64,000 bases of DNA from Dawidia cretensis (GCF_018598175.1 NZ_JAHESE010000006.1:1-64000); one strand, 5' to 3'. Counted from the first letter of the stretch, positions 33,375-41,966 are shown. The notes: generated from the sequence alone by a model not told the origin. Translations and numbers: made by a program.

Positions 33375-35140
33375 TATTCACCCAATACAATTTGCACACG
33401 GCGGTTCTTGGCGCGGCCGGCAGCCGTAGCGTTATCGGCAATCGGTTTGGCGGGGCCAAAGCCTTTCGACTCGATACGCGCCTCGGTCAGGCCTTTGCCC
33501 ACGAGGTAGCGTTTTACCGCCGCCGCACGAGCTTCTGACAGCTCCTGGTTGACGGCAATGCTACCGGTGTTATCGGTGTGACCGTAGATCCCTACTTTCA
33601 GGCCTTCGGCCACCACCGAGCTGCTCAGGATCTCGTCCAGCACCTGGTACGATGTAGGTTTGATCACGGCGCTGCCGGTCTCAAACTGGATCTCGTATGT
33701 GCGCGACGATACCTCCGTGGTGATCTCCGCCGAGTAGGTCTGCTTTAACGCCTGACCTTCCAGGAGCTCGGGATGATTGACCAACACTGACTGCAGGAAC
33801 GACTTGTCCACTATAGTCGAGTACGCCGGGTATGTAGCCATGTATTCCGGGTACATCTTCGAGAGTATATCACCGAACGTGGTGTACACGATCTTGTAGC
33901 GGTCGATGCCGTCTTTACCCAGGCCGAACATGTTGGCGGCGTCCTGCAGGTTGAAGGCCATGGAGCCACCCAGTGACACCATGTTACCCTGACGGTCTTT
34001 TTCGGTAACACCGTTGTAGTATTTCAACCAGTAATCGGCTGTCTGCTCGTTATATACCTTCGCGGAGACCTTGGCGGCAAATACCTTGGCTTCCGTAAAA
34101 GAGCGCACCTGGTCGCCCGCCTGGCCCAGCATCATGATCAGGTTTTCGATGTCGGTACGGTGGTCGTAGGCGAACTTCTTGATCGTGATCGTAATGTTTG
34201 GCATCTGCGACGAGTACTGCTTAGTGGTGGCGATGGATACCAGGCCACCTTTTTGCTGGGCGATGTTTACGTCGGCCGGTGTCCAGGTCGATACAGCGTC
34301 CACACCTACCGTGATCTCTTCGCTTACTTTTTTACCGTCCTGAATGAGCTTGCGTGTTTCCTTGTAGCCGGTGATGTATTTGTTGGCGGCATCGAGGAAG
34401 TCGTTGGCAGCAATCAGGTTGATCGCGTTCTTGTCATACGTCGTTTCGTCCGGGTTTACTTTCAGGTTATTGTCACCTGCCCACTTCAGCAGGATGTTCA
34501 TGTCGCCGTCGCGCAACACACAGGCTACCGTTTTACCCACGGCCGAGGCAGGATCTTTTTTCCATTCAGCGGGTCCCATCAACTGGTCTTCACCGTATGA
34601 TTTACCCATGGCGTAGAATGCTACAGGCTGATATTCGGGACCCAGGGGCTCCAGCTCTTTGGAGAGCGCTGCGAAGAAGGCCGGCATACCGTCGCCCATG
34701 AAGGACGCGAATACACCCGGAGCGTCAGGGTTGTTTTTATAATCCTGTGCGAATTTGACGATGTCGGTAATCGACTTGAAACAGTCGTCCTGTCGCACGA
34801 TCTGGATCTGCAACCTGGACTTATCGGCCAGCGACCCCTTGGTAGTGTTCGCGCCACCGTTGGCATAGAGCAAGGGGAACTGCGAGTTCCACGCCATGAT
34901 CTTCCACACGATGCGTGTACCACCGTTTACCGATTCCTCTTGCGAAGGCAATGGCAACGCTATCGCGTTACCGGCGAGCGAGGCTTCCGGTGCGTCGGGC
35001 AAGGCCACGCGACCGATGTCGTGTGACGCTTTTGCTTCCTGCGGACGTTTGTCATACCAGTACAGCTTGCCAACGAAGATGAGTGCCAGGGTAAGAACAA
35101 TCAAGAAGATCTTGCCCGATGATTTTAATTTAATAGCCAT
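33374..35140 (-). CDS. Membrane-anchored substrate-binding protein fused to an OmpA domain
   Basis: A 588-residue protein with an uncleaved N-terminal anchor (IFLIVLTLALIFVGKLYW), a two-lobed periplasmic-binding-protein-like region (about 75-460: IVWKIMAWNSQFPLLYANGG at its start; KTVACVLRDGDMNILLKWA and VGVDAVSTWTPADVN are further landmarks), and a C-terminal OmpA-like peptidoglycan-binding domain (about 480-588: YEIQFETGSAVIKP, GIYGHTDNTGS, ELSEARAAAVKRYLV, AKNRRVQIVLGE). Ordinary ABC binding proteins are free or lipid-anchored; this one would span from inner membrane to cell wall. It is followed directly by the permease and ATPase and preceded, 47 nt away, by the membrane coiled-coil gene. 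Ligand unknown. Confidence 0.88.
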   Translation of the reverse strand: MAIKLKSSGKIFLIVLTLALIFVGKLYWYDKRPQEAKASHDIGRVALPDAPEASLAGNAIALPLPSQEESVNGGTRIVWKIMAWNSQFPLLYANGGANTTKGSLADKSRLQIQIVRQDDCFKSITDIVKFAQDYKNNPDAPGVFASFMGDGMPAFFAALSKELEPLGPEYQPVAFYAMGKSYGEDQLMGPAEWKKDPASAVGKTVACVLRDGDMNILLKWAGDNNLKVNPDETTYDKNAINLIAANDFLDAANKYITGYKETRKLIQDGKKVSEEITVGVDAVSTWTPADVNIAQQKGGLVSIATTKQYSSQMPNITITIKKFAYDHRTDIENLIMMLGQAGDQVRSFTEAKVFAAKVSAKVYNEQTADYWLKYYNGVTEKDRQGNMVSLGGSMAFNLQDAANMFGLGKDGIDRYKIVYTTFGDILSKMYPEYMATYPAYSTIVDKSFLQSVLVNHPELLEGQALKQTYSAEITTEVSSRTYEIQFETGSAVIKPTSYQVLDEILSSSVVAEGLKVGIYGHTDNTGSIAVNQELSEARAAAVKRYLVGKGLTEARIESKGFGPAKPIADNATAAGRAKNRRVQIVLGE

Positions 35141-35187
35141 AGTAATGTAGGTTTGTTGTTGTTTTAGTTGGTTACGTTGTTGTTCTG

Positions 35188-36150
35188 TTATTTTAATAGG
35201 TCCTGAAACGCAGTGCCTTCGCCTGATCCTTTTGCTGTACCCCCGGTGGTGAGCTTAAAGGCACCCTCCACGTTGAAAGACTCGAGCATTTTGAGGCCTT
35301 CTTTTTCATAGGTAGCATTGTCGAGGTCGATCGATTTCATGAAGTCGGCCGAATAGGTAATGGCCTTTTTCATGTTGGCGAGCTTACCCGCGATGTCTTC
35401 CTTGAGGTATTCCATGGACTGTTCTACCAGCAGCTTCTTCTCAGGGTCGCCTTTGAAGATCTTCAGGGCGGAGTTCAGGGCACGGTTACCCGACGTGACG
35501 GACTTATACAGGTCGCGCTTCAACTCCAGCTCATTGCGTGCGTCTTCAATGAGGTAGGCACTGTTCTGGTGAATGCGGGTGAGGTATTCACCAATGCGCG
35601 ACAGGTTATCCCGGATCGGCGTCAGCTGTTGGATATACTCCTTCAGTCGGCCGATCTGCCGCGTCATATTGCCTAGCTCCGGCAACATGTTTCGCTCGCG
35701 CGCCACGTGTGCCCTGGTCATGAACTTGTTGATCTCGCTTTCCTTTTCCTTAATCTTGAGATCGATCTTCTCCTTCTGACCATCGACTTCGAGCGATTGT
35801 TTGTATAATTTCTCACGCTCTTCGGTCATGTCGCCGATATAGTCCTCGGCAATGATGAAGGGGTCCAGCTCGATTACGATACCCACGAACTTCTTCATCA
35901 GAATCTCATAGAGGTAAAAGAGGCCTAGCCTAAACTTCCGGTGCGTGACCATGTAGAGGAATGCGCCGAGCGATGCCAGGGCAATACCAAAGTTTACTGT
36001 GTTCCATACGACCTTGGTTAGCACGGGCAGTACATAGTAGCCAGCCGCCACCAGTAAGCCGAGGCCTACGAGGGTTCCGAACTTGCCACCGGGCCGCTTC
36101 CAGTACGACTTAAGCTGTTGCGAGTCCGTAGGAAAGAATTGTGTCTCCAT
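35188..36150 (-). CDS. Membrane protein with long cytoplasmic coiled coil, unknown function
   Basis: A 320-residue protein I do not recognise. Two adjacent membrane helices lie near the N terminus (about 27-45, LVGLGLLVAAGYYVLPVL, and 50-67, VNFGIALASLGAFLYMV). From about residue 100 it is highly charged and helical, with predicted coiled coils (EKIDLKIKEKESEINKFM; LEYIQQL-type heptads; ARNELELKRDLYKSV). The tail is flexible and Gly/Ser-rich. It lies 3 nt after the upstream coiled-coil gene and 47 nt before the SBP-OmpA gene. Resemblance to PspA- or TelA/XpaC-associated envelope-stress proteins is possible but not demonstrated. Confidence 0.75.
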   Translation of the reverse strand: METQFFPTDSQQLKSYWKRPGGKFGTLVGLGLLVAAGYYVLPVLTKVVWNTVNFGIALASLGAFLYMVTHRKFRLGLFYLYEILMKKFVGIVIELDPFIIAEDYIGDMTEEREKLYKQSLEVDGQKEKIDLKIKEKESEINKFMTRAHVARERNMLPELGNMTRQIGRLKEYIQQLTPIRDNLSRIGEYLTRIHQNSAYLIEDARNELELKRDLYKSVTSGNRALNSALKIFKGDPEKKLLVEQSMEYLKEDIAGKLANMKKAITYSADFMKSIDLDNATYEKEGLKMLESFNVEGAFKLTTGGTAKGSGEGTAFQDLLK

Positions 36151-36153
36151 AGT

Positions 36154-36837
36154 TTATAGCGTTGTTTGTATTTTGGTTATGTCGTTGTTGATCTTTCGAA
36201 GCATGGCCTCGCACGCCAGCGCGTAACCTTGCTTGTTGGTTTCCAGCTTTTGTTGTTCGTCGGCAATGGAATCTTGCAGGACCTTCATCGCCGCCTGCGA
36301 CTCGGTGATCTCCTGCGTAAGCTTCCGGATCGCCTCCGAATGCTGCACGATCGTTTCTTCCAGCTGCTTTACCTGCTGCTGTTGCTGACTGATCGCGTGG
36401 TCGCCTTTCTCGCGCGCTGCCTTTTCGAAACTACTTTGGTCCTGTTCGATGAGCGTTTTATACTTTTCTGCCGTTTCCATCAACTTCGCTTTGGTCAATC
36501 CTTGTATGGCCAACGAGGCATAGGTAGCAGCGATGCGTGCGCGCTCATCTTTGATGTGCACTTCGAGTGTCTCCATCATTTTCCAGAACTCGTAGTAGTC
36601 CGGTCCCGGCAGGTTTGCCTGATCAAAAAGCTTTTCGAAGTGTTGTTCGAACTTCTCAAAGGTTTCTTCGTTCAGCGCCGGACGAGCCGGTGCCCTACCC
36701 TGCGGAACTGCGTCCGGTGGTTTTGCGCTCTGTCTTTCGACTGTTGTCCGGCTATCTTTTTGGGATAGCCCATGCGTTGCCTTGTCCTCCTCGAATTCCA
36801 CGAAGAGGCCCATGGCCTTTTTGAAAATTCCAGCCAT
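36154..36837 (-). CDS. Soluble coiled-coil protein, first gene of the ABC-OmpA operon
   Basis: A 227-residue soluble protein of unknown family. Residues 1-55 are a basic, Pro- and Arg-rich linker (MAGIFKKAMGLFVEFEEDK start). Residues 57-115 form a helical domain with the striking block LFDQANLPGPDYYEFWKMME. Residues 120-227 are a long coiled coil rich in Gln and Glu (ISQQQQQVKQLEETI). No membrane segment. Its stop is 3 nt from the next start, so it is translated with the membrane coiled-coil protein, its likely partner. Confidence 0.75.
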   Translation of the reverse strand: MAGIFKKAMGLFVEFEEDKATHGLSQKDSRTTVERQSAKPPDAVPQGRAPARPALNEETFEKFEQHFEKLFDQANLPGPDYYEFWKMMETLEVHIKDERARIAATYASLAIQGLTKAKLMETAEKYKTLIEQDQSSFEKAAREKGDHAISQQQQQVKQLEETIVQHSEAIRKLTQEITESQAAMKVLQDSIADEQQKLETNKQGYALACEAMLRKINNDITKIQTTL

Positions 36838-37140
36838 TGTTGTTTGGTTTATGTGAAGAAATTAGAGAGGCCGAGTAGACACAGTAGTATACTTTCTTCG
36901 GCGATGCTCCGCGAAGGCAATAGAAGGACCTGGTTTAAGTTTTTAAACCTCGTTTGTTGTTCGGTACGTCAGGGGAAATAAACCAGCCGTCTAGGAATGC
37001 CTTTCTGCAGAGAATTAGAAAGTAGCGGGGGGATTACTGGTCATGTTCGTTGTTGAGTGCTTGTTAATGCGTTGTTCGTGGGAGAATAAACGTAGCTGTT
37101 ACAGTTTAGTTGAGATTTTGAAAAGGTTGCGTTAAATAAA

Positions 37141-37212
37141 AATATAGTATAGCGCTTGGAAATTGTTTAGAATATACATTTCGGTAAAAATCGACATATT
37201 AATATAGTATAG
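37141..37212. repeat. Direct repeat AATATAGTATAG, 60 nt apart
   Basis: The 12-mer AATATAGTATAG occurs at 37141-37152 and again at 37201-37212, exactly 60 nt apart (close to a whole number of helix turns). It lies upstream of the five-gene operon and could bind a regulator. Confidence 0.5.
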
Positions 37213-37290
37213 TAACGGTGGGTGTGGATGGCAAAATATCACCCTGTAGGGCAGTAAAAACATGGACAAAAACGTGTAATTTGGGGTAAA

Positions 37291-37402
37291 ACGGCACTTG
37301 CGGTGTTTGCGGTACGGTTCCACGCCAGTAAGACTGGCCGCAATTTCCGTCACAAGTACCGCGCTTACGCTAGCGCTTGGCGCTAATACCTTGCGCCAGC
37401 AA
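37291..37402. repeat. REP-like double-hairpin repeat, copy C
   Basis: It contains GCCAGT (37324-37329) and ACTGGC (37333-37338) as hairpin 1, then GTCACAAGTACCGCG and a GC-rich inner stem, and ends CTTGCGCCAGCAA (37390-37402). The order of parts and several 8- to 12-base blocks match copy A at 4069. It lies just downstream of argS. Confidence 0.75.
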
Positions 37403-37434
37403 ATCCTTTTAAATCAGATCCTTTATATAAGCAA

Positions 37435-37461
37435 AAAGGCCGCCCGGAATAGGCGGCCTTT
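37435..37461 (-). terminator. Intrinsic terminator of argS
   Basis: AAAGGCCGCC (37435-37444) pairs perfectly with GGCGGCCTTT (37452-37461), 7-nt loop, and on the minus strand is followed by TT-rich sequence, 25 nt after the argS stop. Confidence 0.85.
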
Positions 37462-37485
37462 CAATAGCATCAAAATGATGTCAGT

Positions 37486-39273
37486 CTACATGCGCTCGGG
37501 CACTTCAATGCCCAGCATATGCATCGCGCGTTTGATAGAATTGGCGATGGACTGAGATAAGGCTATGCGAAACTTTAGCTTGTTTGTGTCGGTCTCGTTA
37601 AAGATCGGTATGTTCTGGTAGAATTTGTTGTACTCCTTTGCCAGGTCGTAGGCGTAGTTGGCAATGATGGAGGGAGCGTATTCACGGGCAGCTTCCTGTA
37701 CTTTGTTTTCAAATACGCTCAGCACTTGCAGCGCTTCGCGTTCAGCGGGCTCCAGGGCAGTCACGCCGTTCAGGTCGGCGGCCGATACCTGCAAGTCCAG
37801 GCTCTCGGCCTTGCGGACGATGGAGCGGATACGTGCGTGGGTATACTGGATGAACGGACCGGTAAAGCCTTGCAGCTGGATCGATTCCTGCGGATCAAAC
37901 ATCATCCGCTTCTTGGGATCTACTTTCAACAGGAAGAATTTCAACGCGCCCAGGCCGACCATGTTAAAGAGACGCTTTGCTTCGTCGCTGCTCATCTCGT
38001 CCAGCTTGCCCAGCTCACGCGACTGCTTTTCGGCGTCCTCGTACATTTCCTCCATAAGCTCGTCGGCGTCTACGACCGTTCCCTCGCGCGACTTCATCTT
38101 ACCGGTAGGCAAGTCGACCATGCCGTAGGAAAGGTGGAAGCATTGCTTGGCCCATTCGTAGCCCAGTTTGCCCAGGATCAGGAACAACACTTTGAAGTGG
38201 TACTCCTGTTCATTGCCCACGGTATATACCTGGCCCATGATTTTGGGGAAATCGCGGAAGCGCAGGATGGCGGTGCCGATATCCTGCGTCATGTATACGG
38301 AGGTGCCGTCGGAACGCAGCAATACTTTTTGGTCCAGGCCGTCGGCCGTCAGGTCTACCCAAACGGAGCCGTCGTCTTTCTTAAAGAATATACCTTTCTC
38401 TACGCCTTTCAACACTTCGTCGCGGCCCAGCAGGTAGGTATCGGATTCGTAGTACAGTTTATCAAAGTCCACGCCCATTCGGGCATAGGTGGCGCTAAAG
38501 CCTTCGTACACCCAGCCGTTCATGGTCTGCCAGAGAGCCACCGTATCGGGGTCTTTCTGCTCCCATTTGCGCAGCATGTCAGACGCGAGCTGCATGATGG
38601 GGGCCTGCTTCGCGGCCTCCTCTTCGCTGGCGCCTTTGGTGATCAGGGCCGCCATCTGCGCCTTGTAGGCTTTGTCGAACTCGACATAGTATTTGCCTAC
38701 GAGGTGATCGCCCTTCATATTCGTGCTCCGCGGCGTTTCGCCATCGCCGTACAGCTTCCAGGCGGCCATGGACTTACAGATGTGGATACCGCGGTCGTTG
38801 ATGATCTGTACTTTGTGTACGATATAGCCGTTGTTTTTGTAGATTTCGCTTACGCTCCACCCCAGGAAGTTGTTGCGCAGGTGACCGAGGTGCAAGGGCT
38901 TGTTGGTGTTGGGCGACGAATACTCGATCATGATCTCCTGGCCGTTGTCCGGCAGTTGACCGTAATTCGGGTTGGCGACAATTGCGCGCAATACATCTAC
39001 CCATACCTGGTCGCTCAGTACCAGGTTCAAAAAACCTTTTACCACATTGTAGCGGCTCACGATGCCGGCATGTTGCACCAGGTAGTCGCCTACCAGGCGT
39101 GCCGTTTCTTCGGGACCTTTGCGCGACAGTTTGGTGAGGGGGAAGCACACGACGGTGTGCGAGCCTTCAAACTCGGCGTTTGTGGGTTGCAGTTGTATAG
39201 TTGACAGCGGCTGACCAAACAGGGCTTCGGCCGCTTGTTTGACCGCTGTGCGAAGTGACTGATCTACGTTCAT
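37486..39273 (-). CDS. argS: Arginyl-tRNA synthetase
   Basis: A 595-residue class I aminoacyl-tRNA synthetase charging tRNA-Arg. It has the N-terminal Add-1 domain, the class I signature in SSPNTNKPLHLGHLRNNFLG (HLGH), the KMSK-like loop as GKMKSREGTVV, and the C-terminal anticodon-binding helical domain (FTGPFIQYTHARI onward). The ATG at 39273 puts MNVDQSLRTAVKQ at the N terminus; a longer frame would overlap the upstream gene. It follows the deoxyhypusine-synthase-like gene by 13 nt. Confidence 0.97.
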   Translation of the reverse strand: MNVDQSLRTAVKQAAEALFGQPLSTIQLQPTNAEFEGSHTVVCFPLTKLSRKGPEETARLVGDYLVQHAGIVSRYNVVKGFLNLVLSDQVWVDVLRAIVANPNYGQLPDNGQEIMIEYSSPNTNKPLHLGHLRNNFLGWSVSEIYKNNGYIVHKVQIINDRGIHICKSMAAWKLYGDGETPRSTNMKGDHLVGKYYVEFDKAYKAQMAALITKGASEEEAAKQAPIMQLASDMLRKWEQKDPDTVALWQTMNGWVYEGFSATYARMGVDFDKLYYESDTYLLGRDEVLKGVEKGIFFKKDDGSVWVDLTADGLDQKVLLRSDGTSVYMTQDIGTAILRFRDFPKIMGQVYTVGNEQEYHFKVLFLILGKLGYEWAKQCFHLSYGMVDLPTGKMKSREGTVVDADELMEEMYEDAEKQSRELGKLDEMSSDEAKRLFNMVGLGALKFFLLKVDPKKRMMFDPQESIQLQGFTGPFIQYTHARIRSIVRKAESLDLQVSAADLNGVTALEPAEREALQVLSVFENKVQEAAREYAPSIIANYAYDLAKEYNKFYQNIPIFNETDTNKLKFRIALSQSIANSIKRAMHMLGIEVPERM

Positions 39274-39286
39274 AATAAAGATACCC

Positions 39287-40264
39287 CTACCACTCGAGTA
39301 TGTAGGCAAACATCAGGGGTGCGACAATGGTCGCATCTGATTCAACAATAAACTTAGGTGTTTCAATGCTCAGCTTACCCCATGTGATTTTCTCGTTGGG
39401 TACTGCGCCCGAATACGAGCCGTAGCTGGTGGTCGAGTCGCTGATCTGGCAGAAGTAGCTCCAGAAGGGCACGTTAGTACGCTCCAGGTCCTGGTGCAAC
39501 ATAGGCACCACGCAGATCGGGAAGTCACCGGCAATACCACCACCGATCTGGAAGAAGCCGATACCGTCTGTTACGGCATTTTGTGTGTACCAGTCTGCCA
39601 GCCATACCATGTACTCGATACCCGACTTCATGGTGCTGGCCTTCAGCTCGCCCGTTAGAACGTACGACGCGAAGATGTTACCCATGGTGGAGTCTTCCCA
39701 ACCCGGTACAACCATCGGCATATTGCGTTCCGCGGCGGCGATCATCCAGGAATTCTTCGGATCAATTTCATAATATTGCTTCAAGTCTCCGCTGTTGATC
39801 ATGCGGAACATAAATTCATGCGGAAACAGGCGCTCGCCCGCGTCTTCCGCATCTTTCCATACCTTGAACAGGTGCTTCTGCAGACGGCGGAAGGCTTCCT
39901 CTTCGGGAATACACGTATCGGTTACGCGGTTGAGGTGGTTTTCCAGAAGGCCCCACTCCTGCTCGGGCGTGAGGTCGCGGTAGTTGGGAATGCGCTTGTA
40001 GTGTGAATGTGCCACCAGGTTCATGATGTCCTCTTCGAGGTTGGCACCGGTACAAGAAATGATGTGCACCTTGTTCTGGCGGATCATTTCGGCAAAGCTG
40101 ATGCCCAGCTCGCCGGTACTCATAGCGCCAGCCAGCGTTACCATCATTTTTTTACCTTCGGCAAGGTGTTTTTTATAGCCTTTGGCGGCATCTACCAGCG
40201 CAGCTGCATTAAAATGCAGAAAATTTTTCTCGATAAACGACGATATTGGTGTGTTCTGGCTCAT
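39287..40264 (-). CDS. Deoxyhypusine synthase-like protein, possible homospermidine/polyamine synthase
   Basis: A 325-residue NAD-dependent deoxyhypusine-synthase fold. Landmarks are MMVTLAGAMSTGELGISFAE, the SCTGANLEEDI motif, PMVVPGWEDSTMGNIFAS, and the C-terminal WGKLSIETPKFIVESDAT. Eukaryotic enzymes modify eIF5A, which bacteria lack; bacterial homologues are therefore thought to make polyamines such as homospermidine from putrescine or a related amine. In a hand alignment the catalytic lysine of the human enzyme (in VKVYADAS) aligns with Ile306 here, with Lys304 two residues earlier. The nearby arginine decarboxylase and ureohydrolase genes support a polyamine role. Adjacent to argS. Confidence 0.85.
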   Translation of the reverse strand: MSQNTPISSFIEKNFLHFNAAALVDAAKGYKKHLAEGKKMMVTLAGAMSTGELGISFAEMIRQNKVHIISCTGANLEEDIMNLVAHSHYKRIPNYRDLTPEQEWGLLENHLNRVTDTCIPEEEAFRRLQKHLFKVWKDAEDAGERLFPHEFMFRMINSGDLKQYYEIDPKNSWMIAAAERNMPMVVPGWEDSTMGNIFASYVLTGELKASTMKSGIEYMVWLADWYTQNAVTDGIGFFQIGGGIAGDFPICVVPMLHQDLERTNVPFWSYFCQISDSTTSYGSYSGAVPNEKITWGKLSIETPKFIVESDATIVAPLMFAYILEW

Positions 40265-40361
40265 GGCTTGTGTTATTCAAATTACGGGGCGAAATTAAGA
40301 AAAACAGGGATTTACGCGTTATGAAAAGCAGCGGCCCGATTGGTAAATTATTAAAAAGCTT

Positions 40362-41003
40362 ATGAAGATGTACGTTTGGGTGTTTTGTAGTTTCATGGCC
40401 CTCGCCACGAAAGCACAGGACGACGAGGGGTTTGAACTGGTTAAAAAAGATGGCGATATCAGCATTTACGAGCGCTGGATTACATTTTCCAAGGTCTCAC
40501 CGCCCGTAGAGGCCCGCGAAGTAAAGGGGGAGTTTTTTTTCAACAACACGGTATATGAAGGGCTGCGCATCATTCAGGACCAAACGTTGGTTGAGCAATG
40601 GCAAAGCCATGTGAGCGAGTTTAAGATCTACAAACAACGCGACACCACTACCTGGTTCGAATATTCCTACCACGACATTCCCTGGCCCGTCGCCGACCAG
40701 GATAGCTACCTGATCTATCGTCTCTCCTTCCCGGGCCCCGGCATCCTCTTTATCGCCTTCGAATCGCACGTAGACGCTACACGTGCTCCCGTGCGTAAAG
40801 GTGTTACCCGCCTGGAGCTGGCCGGCAGCTGGCGCCTGGAACGGCTGACGCCAGGCCGTACAAAGGCCACTTATCGCATCTTGTCCAAACCGGGAAACAT
40901 ACCCAAGTTTATCACCGACCCGATCATCCGCAACAACATGATGACGACGATCCGCGAGTACATTGCATTACTCGAGGATCCGTCACGCTACAATAAAAAA
41001 TGA
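40362..41003 (+). CDS. Exported START/SRPBCC-domain lipid-binding protein
   Basis: A 213-residue protein with a short signal peptide (WVFCSFMALATKAQDDE). The rest has the START-domain layout: DISIYERWITFSKVS, REVKGEFFFNNTVYEG, WFEYSYHDIPWPVADQDSYL (the characteristic P-W-P-x-x-x-R-D-like turn), GSWRLERLTPGRTKATY and NIPKFITDPIIRNNM. START domains bind single lipids or sterols in a cavity. Its stop codon directly abuts that of the convergent arginase gene, with no spacer and no terminator. Ligand unknown. Confidence 0.85.
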   Translation: MKMYVWVFCSFMALATKAQDDEGFELVKKDGDISIYERWITFSKVSPPVEAREVKGEFFFNNTVYEGLRIIQDQTLVEQWQSHVSEFKIYKQRDTTTWFEYSYHDIPWPVADQDSYLIYRLSFPGPGILFIAFESHVDATRAPVRKGVTRLELAGSWRLERLTPGRTKATYRILSKPGNIPKFITDPIIRNNMMTTIREYIALLEDPSRYNKK

Positions 41004-41966
41004 TTATTCCGCCAATACAGGACGGTTGGCAATAGCCTTGGCAGTGGCTTCCAGAATCTCGAATGCGCTTTCGGCCATCCGGTTTTCTGTGTCCAGTGTC
41101 GGGTTTACTTCTACGATCTCCCAGGCACAAACCTTGTGGTCGCGCGCCAGCTCTGTATTGAGCACCTTCGCTTCCGCTACGGTCAGGCCATTGGGCGACG
41201 GCGTGCCGGTGCCGGTCGATACATGGCTGTCGAGACTGTCGACGTCAAACGACACGTAAACATAATCGCAGTGGTCGAGCATCGCCAACGCCTTGCGGGC
41301 AATGACTTCCGCGCCTTCGCGCTGCACGTCTTCGATCTCGATGAAGTTGACGTTGTATTTGTTCAACAGGTAGTTCTCTGGCTTTTCCAGTTCGCGTACG
41401 CCGATGTAGACAATGTCTTCCGGGTAGATCTTCGGGCCGGGCATCCCTACGTTCTTAAGCTGCTCCCAGTATTCGAGCGTCTCGCCGAGCGGGTCGTTGA
41501 TCTTACACTCGTAATTGTCAATGCTACACGCCATAGCCAGGGCCATGCCATGCATGTTGCCGGACGGAGTGGTGAACGGTGTGTGGATGTCGGCATGGGC
41601 ATCGATCCAGATCACGCCGAGACGTGCTTTGGGATGCGCCTTTTTGATGCCGGCAATGGTGCCGTAGGCGGTGCTGTGGTCGCCGGCCAGTACCAGCGGG
41701 AAGAACTCATCAAAGATGGTTTCGTATACTTCCAGGCAAACGCGCTCTTCCATGATCATGACGCCGTCAATGAACTTGGCGTGTGCATGTTGGGCGCCGT
41801 CAAACAGGAGCTCGTTGACGTTCTCTACTTCTACGGACTCGTGTTGCTTAAAAAAATCCGACTGCAGGTCGAGGCTGGCGATCTTCATGGCTTCCACGCC
41901 CATGCTCGCGCCGCGGGTTCCGGCACCGATTTCGGACTTCACTTCAATGATCTTTAGCTCTTTCAC
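41004..41966 (-). CDS. Arginase/agmatinase-family hydrolase
   Basis: A 320-residue binuclear manganese ureohydrolase. Metal ligands are seen as GDHS (His97), DAHAD (122-126) and SFDVDSLD (near 226-233). The arginase-type loop SGNMHG and the GTGTPSPNGLT turn favour arginase (arginine to ornithine and urea). The neighbouring arginine decarboxylase gene would favour agmatinase (agmatine to putrescine). Sequence alone does not settle this. A TAAATTTG box lies upstream at 42132-42139. Confidence 0.88.
   Translation of the reverse strand: MKELKIIEVKSEIGAGTRGASMGVEAMKIASLDLQSDFFKQHESVEVENVNELLFDGAQHAHAKFIDGVMIMEERVCLEVYETIFDEFFPLVLAGDHSTAYGTIAGIKKAHPKARLGVIWIDAHADIHTPFTTPSGNMHGMALAMACSIDNYECKINDPLGETLEYWEQLKNVGMPGPKIYPEDIVYIGVRELEKPENYLLNKYNVNFIEIEDVQREGAEVIARKALAMLDHCDYVYVSFDVDSLDSHVSTGTGTPSPNGLTVAEAKVLNTELARDHKVCAWEIVEVNPTLDTENRMAESAFEILEATAKAIANRPVLAE

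Larger units (their letters stand above)
36838..37485. other. Long AT-rich intergenic region upstream of the ABC-OmpA operon
   Basis: A 648-nt gap between argS and the coiled-coil gene, both on the minus strand. It holds the argS terminator (37435-37461), REP-like copy C (37291-37402), a 12-nt direct repeat (37141 and 37201), and an AT-rich stretch at about 37,100-37,280. The operon promoter should be here, but no clear -7 box was found. Small open frames in it lack support. Confidence 0.6.

Noticed and set aside
37132-37353. 73-codon minus-strand frame upstream of the ABC-OmpA operon
   Set aside because: It overlaps a REP-like repeat and an AT-rich leader and has no protein-like pattern.
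38780-38788. TGTGGATAC, a one-mismatch DnaA box
   Set aside because: It is a single site inside the argS coding sequence, so chance explains it.
37726-39204. 492-codon open frame on the plus strand opposite argS
   Set aside because: It is an antisense shadow of argS; no domain is visible, and the opposite strand has clear synthetase motifs.
40645-40665. TGGTTCGAAT word resembling a tRNA T-loop
   Set aside because: It lies inside the START-domain gene, with no acceptor stem or anticodon arm around it.
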